Shown: positions 43,928 through 59,152, numbered from the stretch's first letter. The stretch is 64,000 nucleotides of DNA from an uncultured Bacteroidales bacterium (GCA_947168665.1 CAMVMX010000014.1:31650-95649), one strand, 5' to 3'. Notes: generated by a model from the sequence alone, not told the origin. Numbers and translations are program-made.

Positions 43928-45166
43928 ATGAGGTTTATCCACACCGCCGACCTCCATCTGGGACAGGTGATGTACCAAGACTACACCCGCGAGGACGAGC
44001 ACGACTATTTCTTCAGCCAGCTGGAGGGCTGGTGCCGCACCTATCATCCCGACGCCCTGCTGGTCAGCGGCGACATATTCGACATTCAGCAGCCTGGCGC
44101 CCATGTCAAAAAAATATTCAATGACCACTTCGTAGCCCTCCACAACAATTTCCCCCAGATGGCCATCGTCATCACGGCCGGCAACCATGACTCCGCCTCA
44201 CGCATCCAGGCCGACAATCCGATATGGAAAATGGGGAACGTCACACTCATTGGCCTGGCCCCGGCTTCCGACACCTCTTCCCTGCCCGACGGCTGGCAGG
44301 ACGACTACATCGTGGCCCTGCCCCAAGGCTACATCGTGGCCCTCCCGTTCATGACCGGGGCCAGACCCGAAACCGTGCAATCCATCCTCGACCGCGTAGC
44401 GCAACGCAACTCTGCGCAGAAACCTGTGGTACTCATGGGACACATGGCTGTATCGGGCATGGACTATACCGGCCACAACTTTGAAATCGGCAACCTCCAA
44501 ACTGTCGACACCAGCCAGCTGGGCCACGGCTTCGACTACATGGCCCTCGGCCATATCCACCGCCCCCAAACCCTTGGCTACAACGACGAACACCAGCCCC
44601 AAAGCGTCTACCCCACTGGCACTGTCCGCTATTCGGGCAGCCCCCTGCACGTAAGCTGCGACGAGAAGTACCCCCACAGCGTCAGCCTTGTCCAGATTGA
44701 CCGCCACGGCGGCCCTGTCACCCTCAACAGACTGCGGGTGGCCCAGAAACGACACTTCTTCGAACTCCCGGCCAACGGGACCCCCGCCGATGCCGACCAC
44801 GCCCTTCTTGCCGTCCGGCAATTTGCCGAAAAACACCAGTCCGGCTACTTCCGGCTGACACTCGACGGTTCCAAGCCATTCCCCGCCGACTTCAACCAAC
44901 AAATCTACCAACTCATCGAATCCTACAACGGCGAAATCCGATTCAACCCCAAATCCATCTGGGCCAACATCCCCGACACCACCTCAACCGATGGCGAAAC
45001 CCTTTTCGAAGTGGCAGAACTGCAACAGATGACGGACCCCATGGAGTTCATCCGCCAAACACAATCACACTACCCCGAACTGGACATCGAACAACTTGCC
45101 GAAGCCTTCAAAGAGGTCGAGGCCGAACTGCGCCGACTATCCGAAAACACTAATTCCGAGTCATGA
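43928..45166 (+). CDS. sbcD: DNA repair exonuclease subunit SbcD (Mre11-like)
   Basis: A 412-aa calcineurin-fold nuclease. The metal motifs appear in order: HTADLHLG, LVSGDIFDI, TAGNHDSAS, and MGHMAVSG plus ALGHIHRPQ. A C-terminal capping domain runs from about residue 290. With SbcC it forms the ATP-dependent complex that cuts DNA hairpins and protein-blocked ends. The ATGA overlap with sbcC (45163-45166) couples the two subunits. Confidence 0.95.
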   Translation: MRFIHTADLHLGQVMYQDYTREDEHDYFFSQLEGWCRTYHPDALLVSGDIFDIQQPGAHVKKIFNDHFVALHNNFPQMAIVITAGNHDSASRIQADNPIWKMGNVTLIGLAPASDTSSLPDGWQDDYIVALPQGYIVALPFMTGARPETVQSILDRVAQRNSAQKPVVLMGHMAVSGMDYTGHNFEIGNLQTVDTSQLGHGFDYMALGHIHRPQTLGYNDEHQPQSVYPTGTVRYSGSPLHVSCDEKYPHSVSLVQIDRHGGPVTLNRLRVAQKRHFFELPANGTPADADHALLAVRQFAEKHQSGYFRLTLDGSKPFPADFNQQIYQLIESYNGEIRFNPKSIWANIPDTTSTDGETLFEVAELQQMTDPMEFIRQTQSHYPELDIEQLAEAFKEVEAELRRLSENTNSES

Positions 45167-48100
45167 AAATCAAAGAACTACACCTCCGCAACATTGCCTC
45201 TATCGAACGCGCCGACATCAACTTCGAAACCGACCTCGTCGATGCCGCCAGCGGCCAGCTGGCTCCCATCTTCCTCATTTCCGGCGATACCGGCGTGGGC
45301 AAATCCATCCTTCTCGACAGCATTTCGCTCGCCCTCTACAAAACCACTCCCCGCATCGAGAGCGTCGCCGACCCCACAAACAACGAGTTCAAGATATTCA
45401 ACGACTCCGAAAAAACCGTCGGCATCAAAAACATAAGCCAATACACACGCCTCGGCATCGCCCACACCGACGACTGCTATAGCGAGGTGGTGTTCGAGGG
45501 CAACGACTCCGTCGAATACCGCGCCCGCCTCACGCTCGGAATCAACCGCAAAGGAGCCTACAGCACCCCCCAATGGACCGTGAAGAAAGGAACCTCCGAC
45601 TGGGAACGCGTCAACCACAGCGACAGCCAAATCCGGCGAGCTGTAGGCCTCAGCTTCACCCAATTCAACCGCATGGCCATGCTGGCGCAAGGCCAGTTTG
45701 CAGCCTTCCTCTGCGGCGAAAAGAAAGAACGCGAGGAAATTCTCGAACAACTCACCAACACCTCCATCTTCTCTGCCTACGGCATGGCCATCAAAAACCT
45801 CTTCGACCGTGCCAAAAAAACAAAAGAACTGGCCGAAAACGCCCTCAGAACAGAACAGAGCCACCTCCTCAGCCCCGAGCAACTGGCCCAACTCGCACAG
45901 CAAGTCGAGACCGAAAGCCAGAAACGGGCCGCCCTCGCCCAGCAGCTTCAGCAGCTCGACGACCGACTGCTCCGCGCCACACGCATTGCCGACTGCCGCG
46001 CCAATGCCACCGATGCCCAAAACAAAATAGCATCGGCACGCACGCTGATGGCAACCCCCGACTACCTGGCACAGAAACAACTGGCCGAAACCTGGGACAA
46101 CACCGAGACCATCCGCTCCCGCTTCGAAGCCAAGCTGAAAGCCGAGGAATCCATCCAAAACAGTCTCCAAAAAATAGAACGCTGCCGTATGCGGTTCCTC
46201 ACCCTCTCGGCCGACCTCCAAAGCCAGGACGACCAAAACCAAGCCACCGCCCGCATGCTCCAAACCGAGCAGCACTGGCTCGAACAGCAAGGCGACCTCC
46301 CCCAACTCCATCAACGCATCTCCGAAATCGAACTACTGCTGACCAATTATGCCAAACTCTCCACCGACCGCCTGCGCCTGCAGCAAACCCAACAGGCCGA
46401 AACCGCGCTCACGCCCCGGCTTGCATCAGAACTTGCACAGGCGCAAAACGCATGCCTTGCCGCCCAGACTGCGGTGGACAACAAGCAGAAAGACATCGAC
46501 CAAACCACCCTCCGGCGCAACCAGCTCGACCCTGACGCCATCAACCAAGCCCTCGACGAAGTCAACAGCCGCCTCAACCTCATCGACAAATGGAAAGAGC
46601 GCCTCGCCGCCCTGCGCCAACAGCTCGACAATATCGCCCAATCCGAACACACCCTGAAGCAACAAAAGAAAGAACTTGCCCAAGCCCAAGCCCAAGCCCA
46701 AAACAAAAAAGAGCTCTTCGACCTCGCCACCGTCAAGCACAACACCCTCTCGACACAATACAACACACTCAAATTCAGCTTAGACGAAGACCTTAAGAAA
46801 CTCCGCCACCGCCTGTTCACTGAGCATGCCGAAACCTGCCCTCTGTGCGGTCAGCATCTCGACCACCTGCACCTCGACCACGACTTCGAGTACCTGCTCT
46901 CACCGCTCGAACAAGCCCTGCTCGATGCAAAAAAGGAACTGGACAGCGCCACCGTCCTGCGCGACAAGGCTCAATCGCTCCTCGACCGCTGCAAAGGCCA
47001 ATATGAAGCGCACCTCCGCGAACTTGACCTGCAGCGCAAAAACTCACGCCTAAACGAAGAATCCCTCAAACTGGAACTCAGTGCCCATGGCCTCGCCTAC
47101 GACACCTCACTCCCCACCCTGCTGGACCAACAACTCACCCTCCTGACACAACAAAAAGACACCCTGCGCAAACAACAGGCGGAAGCCGAATCGCTCCAAA
47201 AGGCCCTCCAGCAAATGGCCAAAGAGCGCGAACAACTCAACACAGCCCTTGCCCAAGCCGTGAACAACCACCATACCGCACAAAGCCAACTTGACCGGAA
47301 CAAACAAACCCTGGACGACATCGCCTCCCGCCTGCTCGACAACCAGCAATCCCTTGCCAGCCACTCCGAACAAATCAATCAACTCATCGGCCACCACCAC
47401 CCCCACTGGACAGACAATGTGGCAGCCACCCAAACCACCCTGCGCAAGCAAGCCGACCACTATGCGCAGCGCAACTCAGCCTACCAGTCGGCCAAGGCCC
47501 AGCTGGACCGCGCAACCGAGCAATGCCTCCAGCTGCACGACCTCCAAATGCAAGTGCTGGCCTACCGCCCCCAGTGGCAACAAGCCCACCCCTCCCTGCC
47601 CACTCCCAATCCCTCAACCCATAAAGAATGGAACGAACTCCTCACCGCCACTGCCCAACTCTGCGCACGCCTGGCCGACTCCGAAGCCGAACTCAAGCAG
47701 TGCAACTCCGAACTCGAAGCATGGTACAGCAAAAACGGCCATTCCGAAGCCGACCTCACCCGGCTCCTGGCCCAGAAAAGCCAACTCCAGGCGGCACGCA
47801 AACTCATCGCCGACACCGAGACACTGCTCAAAACAGCCACCAACGCCCTCAACAACTCCCTCGAAACCATAGCCGACAACCGCCAGGCACTCGGCCTGCT
47901 CCCCGCCCAGCCAGACCCCGACAGGCAACAACTCGGCACCGAACGCGCCCAACTCAACGAACAACTGGACTCCACCACCGCCCACATAGCCCTGGCCACA
48001 GGCACCCTCAACGCCGATACCGACAACCGCAGACGCTCCCAACAAGCCCAAGAACGGTACGAGCAAGCCGAGAAAGACTTCATCCGATGGTCCGCCATCT

Positions 48101-48594
48101 ACCAACGCTTCGGCGGCAACCGCTTCCGAACCCTGGTCCAAACCCACATACTCAGGCCCCTGCTCCACAACGCCAACATCTATCTGGAGCGCATCACCGA
48201 CCGCTACCGGCTCACCTGCAACGAAGAGAACGAAAAACTGACCATCCTGGTCCGCGACCGCTACAACCGCGACGCCATCCGCAGTGCCACCGTCCTTTCG
48301 GGCGGCGAGCGGTTCATGGTCTCGCTGGCCCTCTCGCTGGCCCTCTCATCACTCAACCGGCCCGACCTCAACGTCAACATCCTCTTCATCGACGAAGGGT
48401 TCGGCACCCTCGACGAAAAAAGCCTCGACAGCGTGATGTCCACCCTCGAAAAACTACAAGACATTGCCGGACAGGGCAACCGGCGTGTCGGCATCATCTC
48501 ACACCGCGAGGAACTCTACGAGCGCATCCCCACCCAAATCCGTCTCACCCGCCATGGCGAAGGCCGCAGCAAGGTGGAAATCATAACCCGGTAG
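45163..48594 (+). CDS. sbcC: DNA repair ATPase SbcC (Rad50-like)
   Basis: A 1143-aa SMC-like protein. Walker A GDTGVGKS is at residues 41-48. Two long coiled-coil arms flank the zinc-hook CPLC (Cys559, Cys562), which joins two molecules. The ABC signature LSGGERFMVSLAL is near residue 1046, and Walker B/D-loop FIDEGFGTLDEKSLD near 1075. It is the motor of the SbcCD nuclease. The gene is Gln- and Ala-rich through the coils and strongly C-biased in codon position 3. It overlaps sbcD by 4 nt. Confidence 0.95.
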   Translation: MKIKELHLRNIASIERADINFETDLVDAASGQLAPIFLISGDTGVGKSILLDSISLALYKTTPRIESVADPTNNEFKIFNDSEKTVGIKNISQYTRLGIAHTDDCYSEVVFEGNDSVEYRARLTLGINRKGAYSTPQWTVKKGTSDWERVNHSDSQIRRAVGLSFTQFNRMAMLAQGQFAAFLCGEKKEREEILEQLTNTSIFSAYGMAIKNLFDRAKKTKELAENALRTEQSHLLSPEQLAQLAQQVETESQKRAALAQQLQQLDDRLLRATRIADCRANATDAQNKIASARTLMATPDYLAQKQLAETWDNTETIRSRFEAKLKAEESIQNSLQKIERCRMRFLTLSADLQSQDDQNQATARMLQTEQHWLEQQGDLPQLHQRISEIELLLTNYAKLSTDRLRLQQTQQAETALTPRLASELAQAQNACLAAQTAVDNKQKDIDQTTLRRNQLDPDAINQALDEVNSRLNLIDKWKERLAALRQQLDNIAQSEHTLKQQKKELAQAQAQAQNKKELFDLATVKHNTLSTQYNTLKFSLDEDLKKLRHRLFTEHAETCPLCGQHLDHLHLDHDFEYLLSPLEQALLDAKKELDSATVLRDKAQSLLDRCKGQYEAHLRELDLQRKNSRLNEESLKLELSAHGLAYDTSLPTLLDQQLTLLTQQKDTLRKQQAEAESLQKALQQMAKEREQLNTALAQAVNNHHTAQSQLDRNKQTLDDIASRLLDNQQSLASHSEQINQLIGHHHPHWTDNVAATQTTLRKQADHYAQRNSAYQSAKAQLDRATEQCLQLHDLQMQVLAYRPQWQQAHPSLPTPNPSTHKEWNELLTATAQLCARLADSEAELKQCNSELEAWYSKNGHSEADLTRLLAQKSQLQAARKLIADTETLLKTATNALNNSLETIADNRQALGLLPAQPDPDRQQLGTERAQLNEQLDSTTAHIALATGTLNADTDNRRRSQQAQERYEQAEKDFIRWSAIYQRFGGNRFRTLVQTHILRPLLHNANIYLERITDRYRLTCNEENEKLTILVRDRYNRDAIRSATVLSGGERFMVSLALSLALSSLNRPDLNVNILFIDEGFGTLDEKSLDSVMSTLEKLQDIAGQGNRRVGIISHREELYERIPTQIRLTRHGEGRSKVEIITR

Positions 48595-48612
48595 CCCCCC
48601 GCCTATCACCCG

Positions 48613-48646
48613 GTTCCGCCGCCGGAGCAAGCTCCGGCGGCGGAAC
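48613..48646. terminator. Long perfect hairpin between convergent sbcC and AraC gene
   Basis: A 16-bp uninterrupted stem, GTTCCGCCGCCGGAGC paired with its complement, has an AA loop. It sits 18 nt after sbcC and between convergent genes. There is no T-tract on either side, so it may act as a bidirectional transcript barrier or 3'-end stabiliser. Confidence 0.6.
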
Positions 48647-48753
48647 TGTCCTGTCTTCAATCCCCCCTCTCCTCCCCATACCGCTGCACCGCACAAAAAA
48701 AGAGGAACCGCAGCCACTGTGCCGTTCCCCAAACATAATTATGAAAAAAAAGA

Positions 48754-49668
48754 TTACATCTGTTCCAGACGAGCCCTCTCCTTCATGGTCATCTTGCGGT
48801 ACTCATACGGAGTCATGCCCGTCCTTCTCTTAAAGAAGCGAACCACCTGCGGGGGCGAACTATATCCCACAATCTCGGCTATCTCGCCCAGCGTGCGGCC
48901 CTTAGGCTCGGAAAGCAGCATTTTAATCTGCGTTTCAGTCTTTTGCTCAATCCACTTCTTGACAGTCTGGTGAGTCTCCTGCTTGATAATGATGCTCAGA
49001 TAGTTCTCAGACACATGCAGCGCTTTCGCATACTCCGAAATCGTAAGCTGGGGCACATCCTGCGTCACCACCATATTCACAAACTCAGCCTTGATTTGCT
49101 TGGCACGGGGGATTTTATGCCAGCTCTGCTTGCCCGTCCGCGAATCATACATCTGATGGGTAAAATAAAGCATCGACATGACCAAATGCATCAAATCCTC
49201 ATTGGTGCGGGCGGAGCTGGTGTCAATCTGATACATCAAAGTGAAGTAATGCTCCACCACGTTGATTTCGCTCTCAGTCAGGCTAAGATACATCGTCTCA
49301 ATTCCGACCATTTCCTTCTCCTCGACGGTGCCGTAATTAAAATCCAGCAGCCACGGTTCGACATCATAGGAATAAGAATCAATCAAAACTATGTAGTTGG
49401 CAGGAATAAGCAACAAATCACCTTTATGCAATTCATACGAGACAAAATTGATCTTAACCCGGGCCCCTCCTTCGCGGACATATATAATCCTGTTCTCGGC
49501 CGCGCGGCGGGGCACACCGAATACTAACCGCTCAAGGTACGGTTTCGCGTTCATCATCAACCCATGCGACTCGTCGAAAAAATTACCTAAATTATCGTCA
49601 GTCAAACCACTTTCATTTCTCTTTGGAGCCTGAGTCTTACTAATACTGTTTTTATTTCTTCTGGCCAT
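48754..49668 (-). CDS. AraC-family transcriptional regulator
   Basis: A 304-aa protein. The N-terminal part has a cupin-like sensor (RIIYVREGGARVKINFVSYE, LHKGDLLLIPANYIVLI). The C-terminal 100 residues are a double helix-turn-helix (LTISEYAKALHVSENYLSII, then LGEIAEIVGYSSPPQVVRFF) closing with KRRTGMTPYEYRK, the AraC hallmark. The ligand and targets are unknown; no metabolic operon is adjacent. It has its own promoter box upstream and converges on sbcC. Confidence 0.93.
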   Translation of the reverse strand: MARRNKNSISKTQAPKRNESGLTDDNLGNFFDESHGLMMNAKPYLERLVFGVPRRAAENRIIYVREGGARVKINFVSYELHKGDLLLIPANYIVLIDSYSYDVEPWLLDFNYGTVEEKEMVGIETMYLSLTESEINVVEHYFTLMYQIDTSSARTNEDLMHLVMSMLYFTHQMYDSRTGKQSWHKIPRAKQIKAEFVNMVVTQDVPQLTISEYAKALHVSENYLSIIIKQETHQTVKKWIEQKTETQIKMLLSEPKGRTLGEIAEIVGYSSPPQVVRFFKRRTGMTPYEYRKMTMKERARLEQM

Positions 49669-49688
49669 AATACTAAAACTTTTCCGTG

Positions 49689-49696
49689 CAAAGATA
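49689..49696 (-). promoter_or_regulatory. -7 promoter box for the AraC gene
   Basis: The plus strand reads CAAAGATA, which is TATCTTTG on the minus strand, 20 nt upstream of the ATG at 49668. A TTG-containing -33-like element lies about 18 nt further upstream. Confidence 0.65.
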
Positions 49697-49781
49697 CAAA
49701 TTTTTTTAAAGAAACAATATTTTTTTTACCCCACTCACAAAAAAGAAAATACTCTCACACCACAAATTACTACTGTATAAT

Positions 49782-49795
49782 ACATTATATAATGT
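49782..49795. promoter_or_regulatory. 14-bp perfect palindrome, candidate operator
   Basis: ACATTATATAATGT is its own reverse complement and lies about 85 nt upstream of the AraC-gene promoter box. It could be a regulator site or AT-rich chance. Confidence 0.3.
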
Positions 49796-49809
49796 GAAAA
49801 ATATATACG

Positions 49810-49875
49810 GGTGAATTTACAGTGAAAAAAAAAACGTTCCCAATCAGTTCAAACAGGTATAAATTCACCTTTTTT
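49810..49875 (+). terminator. Orphan stem plus T-run (terminator-like)
   Basis: GGTGAATTTA (49810-49819) and TAAATTCACC (49860-49869) are exact complements separated by 40 nt, and the second arm is followed by TTTTTT. No plus-strand gene ends nearby, so it is either a small transcript's end or coincidence. Confidence 0.4.
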
Positions 49876-50284
49876 CAATAAAATAGACATCCTTATAACA
49901 ATTCCATACGAGCGTGGCCGCAAAATAAATCGACTGACCTTGAACAATATAACCAAATCGTACACAGAAACACTTCTATTCATAGGCGCGGAGGCCCGGC
50001 AGCCCCCCTAAGAACTCCGTTTTTCCTTACCCCGATTGCGCGGGCCACGCCGTTCAGTGTCCCCAGCTCCGCTCGACCCACGGCCGATAGTGTACACACA
50101 CGCGACTGTTATCCCCCGGCCGGCAGATAAACAGCCTTCGAAGTGTGGCAGGCATGAGGTAAGCGGAGCGAACCGAGAGCGGGACTGCTGTTTGCGCTGG
50201 ACGGAGAGGGAAAAGGATGTGCAGGCACGGAGTGGATACTTGGGTGCGGCTGGAGTGGCATTGGCTGCAGGGCGTAAACGAAGC

Positions 50285-50310
50285 AAGGCTGTGGCGGATG
50301 CCACAGCCTT
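50285..50310 (-). terminator. Hairpin at the end of the rpoBC transcript
   Basis: AAGGCTGTGGC/GCCACAGCCTT forms an 11-bp perfect stem with a 4-nt loop, 25 nt after the DUF3467 gene stop. The following minus-strand bases are only moderately T-rich. Confidence 0.65.
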
Positions 50311-50334
50311 GGAGTATGGTGCCGTTTCGAGGCC

Positions 50335-50658
50335 TCAGGCCTTGCCCAGAATGTCGTAGGGGACAGTGTCCGTATTGGCAGGGACCTGGGGTTCGACGAT
50401 GGGTCCGAAATTACGCTCGAACTTCTGGATGTTGTCGTTGAGCGCCGCAAGAAGCCGTTTGGCATGGATGGGGCTCATGATGACGCGCGAGCGGATGGTG
50501 GCGTTGGGCGTGCCGGGAAGCATCTGCGCAAAGTCGAGGATTATCTCGCTCGGACTGTGTGAGATGATGGCCAGGTTGCTGTAGGTGCCGTTGGCCACCT
50601 CGGACGATACGTCGAGTTTCAAATCGTTTGGGGCTTGAGGGTTTCTGTTGTTAGCCAT
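50335..50658 (-). CDS. DUF3467 family protein
   Basis: A 107-aa protein. LDVSSEVANGTYSNLAIISH, then EIILDFAQMLPGTPNATIRS and VIMSPIHAKRLLAALNDNIQ, are the diagnostic DUF3467 text. The family is conserved in Bacteroidota and typically follows rpoC. Its function is not established; the all-beta then helix layout suggests a small structural or binding protein. It is 13 nt after rpoC and ends before a hairpin, so it is the last gene of the RNA-polymerase transcript. Confidence 0.9.
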   Translation of the reverse strand: MANNRNPQAPNDLKLDVSSEVANGTYSNLAIISHSPSEIILDFAQMLPGTPNATIRSRVIMSPIHAKRLLAALNDNIQKFERNFGPIVEPQVPANTDTVPYDILGKA

Positions 50659-50671
50659 AAATTGATTTGTA

Positions 50672-55141
<4,470 letters not shown>

Positions 55142-55206
55142 CTTATTATAGTATGAATTAAGAACTAAGACTATTTCGCTTGTGGGTGGGTAATCTTAAT
55201 TCAGAA

Positions 55207-58200
55207 TTAATCAAATGTAACCTCTAAGCCTAAGCCACGGAGTTCGTGGACAAGGACGTTGAACGACTCGGGGATGCCGGGAACGGGCATGTTGTCGCCT
55301 TTGACGATGGACTCGTATGCCTTGGCACGGCCCATAACGTCGTCGGACTTGACGGTAAGAACCTCCTGGAGGACGTGCGATGCACCGAAGGCTTCGAGTG
55401 CCCAGACCTCCATCTCACCGAAACGCTGGCCGCCGAAGTTGGCTTTACCACCAAGGGGCTGCTGAGTGATGAGGGAGTAGGGGCCAATGCTGCGGGCGTG
55501 CATCTTGTCGTCAATCATGTGGTGGAGTTTGAGCATGTAGATGTAGCCCACGGTGGCTGGCTGGTCAAAGCGGTCGCCGGTCTCACCGTCATAGAGATAG
55601 GTGCGACCGTTTTCGGGCAGACCTGCTTCGCGCATGTAGCCGTTGATTTGCTCAAGGGTGGCACCGTCGAAGATGGGGGTCTTAAAACGTTTGTTAAGTT
55701 TCTTGCCGGCCCAGCCCAACACGGTCTCGTAAATCTGTCCCAGGTTCATGCGCGAAGGCACACCCAGAGGATTGAGGACGATGTCGACAGGGGTGCCGTC
55801 GGCAAGGAACGGCATGTCTTCAGCACGGACAATCTTGGATACGATACCCTTGTTGCCGTGGCGGCCAGCCATTTTGTCGCCGATGCGCAGTTTGCGCTTC
55901 ATGGCGATATAGACTTTGGCCATCTGGACAATTCCGCTCGGGAGGTCGTCGCCGACAGTGAGGGCGAATTTCTTACGGGTAAAGCGTCCGTTGATTTCGC
56001 GGTTCTTGATATTGTAGTTGTTCAGCAGGTCCTTGATAAGGTCATTGGTATCCTTGTCGGAAGTCCACTTGTTGGGGCTGACTTCGGTATAGTCGATGGC
56101 ATGGAGTGCTTTGGAGGTGAACTTGACCTTCTTGGGGATGAGTTCTTCCTTATGGTTGGTGTAGACTCCGTTGGAAGTCTTGCCGGCCAGAATGATGAGC
56201 AGGCGGTCGACCAGTTTCTCTTTGAGTTCTTTCAGCTCTTGATTGTACTCCTCTTCGGGTTTGGCAAGAAGCTCTTTTTCTTTGGCACGCTGCTTGCGGT
56301 CGCGGATGATGCGGGCGAAGAGTTTCTTGTCGATAACCACGCCGCGAACCGAGGGAGGCACTTTGAGGGAAGCGTCCTTCACATCGCCAGCCTTGTCGCC
56401 AAAGATGGCACGGAGGAGCTTCTCTTCGGGCGAGGGGTCGGACTCACCCTTGGGCGTAATCTTACCGATAAGAATGTCGCCTTCTTTGACTTCTGCACCG
56501 ATGCGGATAATACCGTTTTCGTCAAGGTCTTTGGTGGCGTCGTTGCTGACATTGGGGATGTCGCGGGTGAGTTCTTCCAGTCCACGCTTGGTTTCGCGGA
56601 CTTCGAGGGTGTACTCTTCGACATGGACGGAGGTGAAGATGTCCTCGCGGACCACACGCTCGCTGATAACGACAGCGTCCTCGAAGTTGTAGCCCTTCCA
56701 CGGCATGAAAGCCACCATCATGTTGCGGCCGAGGGCCAGCTCGCCTCCTTGGGTGGCATAGCCTTCGCAAAGGACCTGCCCCTTCTTCACCTTGTCGCCT
56801 TTCTTGACGATGGGGCGAAGGTTGATGGAGGTGGAGTGATTGGTGCGCTGGTAGCGGGTGAGTCTATATTCATGCACATCGTCGTCGAAAGAAACGAGGC
56901 GCTCTTTCTCGGTACGGTTGTGGCGGATGACTATCTTGGTGGAGTCGACATACTCAACAACGCCATCGCCCAAAGCGTTGAGCAGTACTCGGCTGTCTTC
57001 GGCAACAGATTTCTCGATACCTGTGCCGACAATGGGAATTTCGGGGTTGAGCAGGGGGACGGCCTGACGCATCATGTTGGAACCCATAAGTGCACGGTTG
57101 GCGTCGTCGTGCTCCAGGAAAGGAATAAGCGAAGCAGCGATGGATGCAATCTGGTTGGATCCCATGTCGATGAGGTCAATCTCCTCAGGCGAGACGATGG
57201 GGAAGTCTGCCTGGCGGCGGGCTTTGATGCGCTGGGCAATGATGTTGCCCTTCTCATCCTGAGGTGTAGTGGCCTGCGCAACGGTCTTGTTCTCTTCAAG
57301 CTCGGCTGTGTAATAGATGGGGTCCTCGTCAAGCATCACCCGGCCATTGACGACTCTGCGATAGGGCGTTTCGATGAAACCGAGGTTGTTAATCTTGGCA
57401 TAGACACACAGCGACGAAATCAGACCGATGTTGGGGCCTTCGGGGGTCTCGATGGTGCAGAGGCGCCCATAGTGAGTGTAGTGCACGTCGCGAACCTCGA
57501 AACCGGCACGCTCACGCGACAGACCGCCAGGACCCAGGGCCGAAATACGGCGCTTGTGCGTCACCTCAGCCAACGGGTTGGTCTGGTCCATAAACTGGGA
57601 GAGCTGGTTGGTGCCAAAGAAGGAGTTGATGACAGACGAAAGGGTTTTGGCATTAATCAGCTCAGTGGGGGTGAAAACTTCGTTGTCTCGTACATTCATG
57701 CGCTCGCGAATGGTGCGGGACATGCGGGCAAGGCCTACACCAAACTGGTTGTAGAGCTGCTCGCCGGCAGTACGGACACGGCGGTTGGACAGGTGGTCAA
57801 TATCGTCCACATCGGCCTTCTGGTTGATGAGCTGAACCAGATATTTGATGATGGAGGTGATGTCGGTCTGTGTCAGGACACGGACTGTGTCGGGGATGTC
57901 GAGGTTAAGTTTGGTGTTGATACGGTAGCGACCCACCTCGCCGAGGTCGTAACGTTTGTCGGAGAAGAAGAGCTTCTCAATGATGCCGCGCGCAGTCTCC
58001 TCGTCAGGGGGTTCTGCGTTGCGGAGCTGGCGATAGATGTATTCGACAGCCTCTTTCGAGTTGTTTGAGGTGTCCTTCTTCAAGGTGTTATATATGACTG
58101 AATAATCGATGCCATCGTGGTCTTCGACCTTGACAAGAATGGTCTTGACATCGAGTTCCAGAATCTTTTCAATATCTTCTTCGGTAAGTTCCTTGTCGCG

Positions 58201-59037
58201 CTCAATCACAACCTCTGTGCGCTCCATAGACACAACCTCACCGGTGTCCTCGTCTACGAAATCTTCGGTCCACGAATCAACCACACGGGCTGCCAGCTGC
58301 TTACCGATAACCTTTTTCAAATTGGATTTGGATACCTTCACCTCTTCGGCCAGAGAGAAAATGTCCAAAATATCTTTGTCCGTTTCGAAACCCACAGCCC
58401 TCAGAAGGGTGGTGATGGGGAGTTTCTTCTTACGGTCGATATATGCATACATAACATTGTTGATGTCGGTGGTAAACTCCATCCACGACCCCTTAAAAGG
58501 AATGATACGAGCCGAATAAAGCTGGGTGCCGTTGGAATGGAACTGGGTGCCGAAAAACACGCCGGGTGAACGGTGAAGCTGGGACACGACAACACGCTCG
58601 GCGCCGTTGATGACAAAAGTGCCCTTGGGTGTCATGTAGGGTATCATGCCCAGATATACAGGCTGCTCAATAGCCTGAAAATCTTCGTTCTCGGGATCAT
58701 TGCACGAGAGTTTCAACTTGGCCTTCAGGGGAACGCTGTAGGTCAAGCCGCGCTCGATGCACTCCTCAATAGTGTAGCGCGGGGGGTCGATATAGTAGTC
58801 GAGAAACTCTAACGTGAAATTGTTCCGTGCATCTGAGATGGGGAAATTCTCTTTGAATACTTTAAAGAGGCCTTCGTCCAGTCGATTGTCCGGGTTGGTC
58901 TCTATCTGGAAGAAATCCTGGAACGATTTCAGCTGAATGTCGAGAAAGTCCGGGTATTCGTATTTGCGAACAGATGCAAAATTTACTACCTCGATAGGTT
59001 GTTCGATGGGTTGTTCGATAGGTTGATTGTTATCCAA
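55207..59037 (-). CDS. rpoB: DNA-directed RNA polymerase subunit beta
   Basis: A 1276-aa beta subunit. [20 protein letters not shown] begins the conserved protrusion. [20 protein letters not shown] and [13 protein letters not shown] text ([20 protein letters not shown]) form the rifampicin-binding region, with no obvious resistance change. The C-terminus binds beta'. The first 16 residues contain a 4-aa tandem repeat ([12 protein letters not shown]), encoded by three 12-bp units at 58991-59026, in a region that varies among species. It has a probable own promoter. Confidence 0.98.
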   Translation of the reverse strand: MDNNQPIEQPIEQPIEVVNFASVRKYEYPDFLDIQLKSFQDFFQIETNPDNRLDEGLFKVFKENFPISDARNNFTLEFLDYYIDPPRYTIEECIERGLTYSVPLKAKLKLSCNDPENEDFQAIEQPVYLGMIPYMTPKGTFVINGAERVVVSQLHRSPGVFFGTQFHSNGTQLYSARIIPFKGSWMEFTTDINNVMYAYIDRKKKLPITTLLRAVGFETDKDILDIFSLAEEVKVSKSNLKKVIGKQLAARVVDSWTEDFVDEDTGEVVSMERTEVVIERDKELTEEDIEKILELDVKTILVKVEDHDGIDYSVIYNTLKKDTSNNSKEAVEYIYRQLRNAEPPDEETARGIIEKLFFSDKRYDLGEVGRYRINTKLNLDIPDTVRVLTQTDITSIIKYLVQLINQKADVDDIDHLSNRRVRTAGEQLYNQFGVGLARMSRTIRERMNVRDNEVFTPTELINAKTLSSVINSFFGTNQLSQFMDQTNPLAEVTHKRRISALGPGGLSRERAGFEVRDVHYTHYGRLCTIETPEGPNIGLISSLCVYAKINNLGFIETPYRRVVNGRVMLDEDPIYYTAELEENKTVAQATTPQDEKGNIIAQRIKARRQADFPIVSPEEIDLIDMGSNQIASIAASLIPFLEHDDANRALMGSNMMRQAVPLLNPEIPIVGTGIEKSVAEDSRVLLNALGDGVVEYVDSTKIVIRHNRTEKERLVSFDDDVHEYRLTRYQRTNHSTSINLRPIVKKGDKVKKGQVLCEGYATQGGELALGRNMMVAFMPWKGYNFEDAVVISERVVREDIFTSVHVEEYTLEVRETKRGLEELTRDIPNVSNDATKDLDENGIIRIGAEVKEGDILIGKITPKGESDPSPEEKLLRAIFGDKAGDVKDASLKVPPSVRGVVIDKKLFARIIRDRKQRAKEKELLAKPEEEYNQELKELKEKLVDRLLIILAGKTSNGVYTNHKEELIPKKVKFTSKALHAIDYTEVSPNKWTSDKDTNDLIKDLLNNYNIKNREINGRFTRKKFALTVGDDLPSGIVQMAKVYIAMKRKLRIGDKMAGRHGNKGIVSKIVRAEDMPFLADGTPVDIVLNPLGVPSRMNLGQIYETVLGWAGKKLNKRFKTPIFDGATLEQINGYMREAGLPENGRTYLYDGETGDRFDQPATVGYIYMLKLHHMIDDKMHARSIGPYSLITQQPLGGKANFGGQRFGEMEVWALEAFGASHVLQEVLTVKSDDVMGRAKAYESIVKGDNMPVPGIPESFNVLVHELRGLGLEVTFD
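58991..59026 (-). repeat. 12-bp tandem repeat in the rpoB 5' end
   Basis: Three consecutive 12-nt units (TCGATAGGTTGT-like on the plus strand) encode Pro-Ile-Glu-Gln/Val. The units differ at single positions. Confidence 0.9.
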
Positions 59038-59067
59038 GGGACTTAATGATTAAGATTTGACAACTTA

Positions 59068-59075
59068 CAAATATA
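59068..59075 (-). promoter_or_regulatory. -7 promoter box just before rpoB
   Basis: The plus strand reads CAAATATA, which is TATATTTG on the minus strand, 30 nt upstream of the rpoB ATG. A -33 element is not clear. Confidence 0.5.
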
Positions 59076-59152
59076 GTTTTGGGTCGTTACTGCTCCTAAG
59101 GAGAGGTGATTGGGAATCAAGAATGCCATGCAGGCTCAAGTTGCATAGCAAA

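Larger units (their letters stand above)
49669..50334. other. 666-nt intergenic region, no credible gene
   Basis: The AT-rich first 230 nt contain the AraC-gene promoter, a 14-bp palindrome and a stem followed by T residues. The rest is GC-rich with frames on both strands that have no coherent protein character. It ends with the hairpin at 50285-50310. Confidence 0.6.

Noticed and set aside
45178..46314. 378-codon minus-strand frame opposite sbcC
   Set aside because: It is an antisense shadow of strongly C-biased codons in sbcC.
50008..50465. Overlapping frames on both strands after the DUF3467 gene
   Set aside because: They have no coherent hydrophobic or domain pattern. They arise from GC-rich non-coding sequence and the terminator.
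55246..58068. 940-codon plus-strand frame opposite rpoB
   Set aside because: It is a mirror of the codon bias of rpoB, with no domain and no start context.
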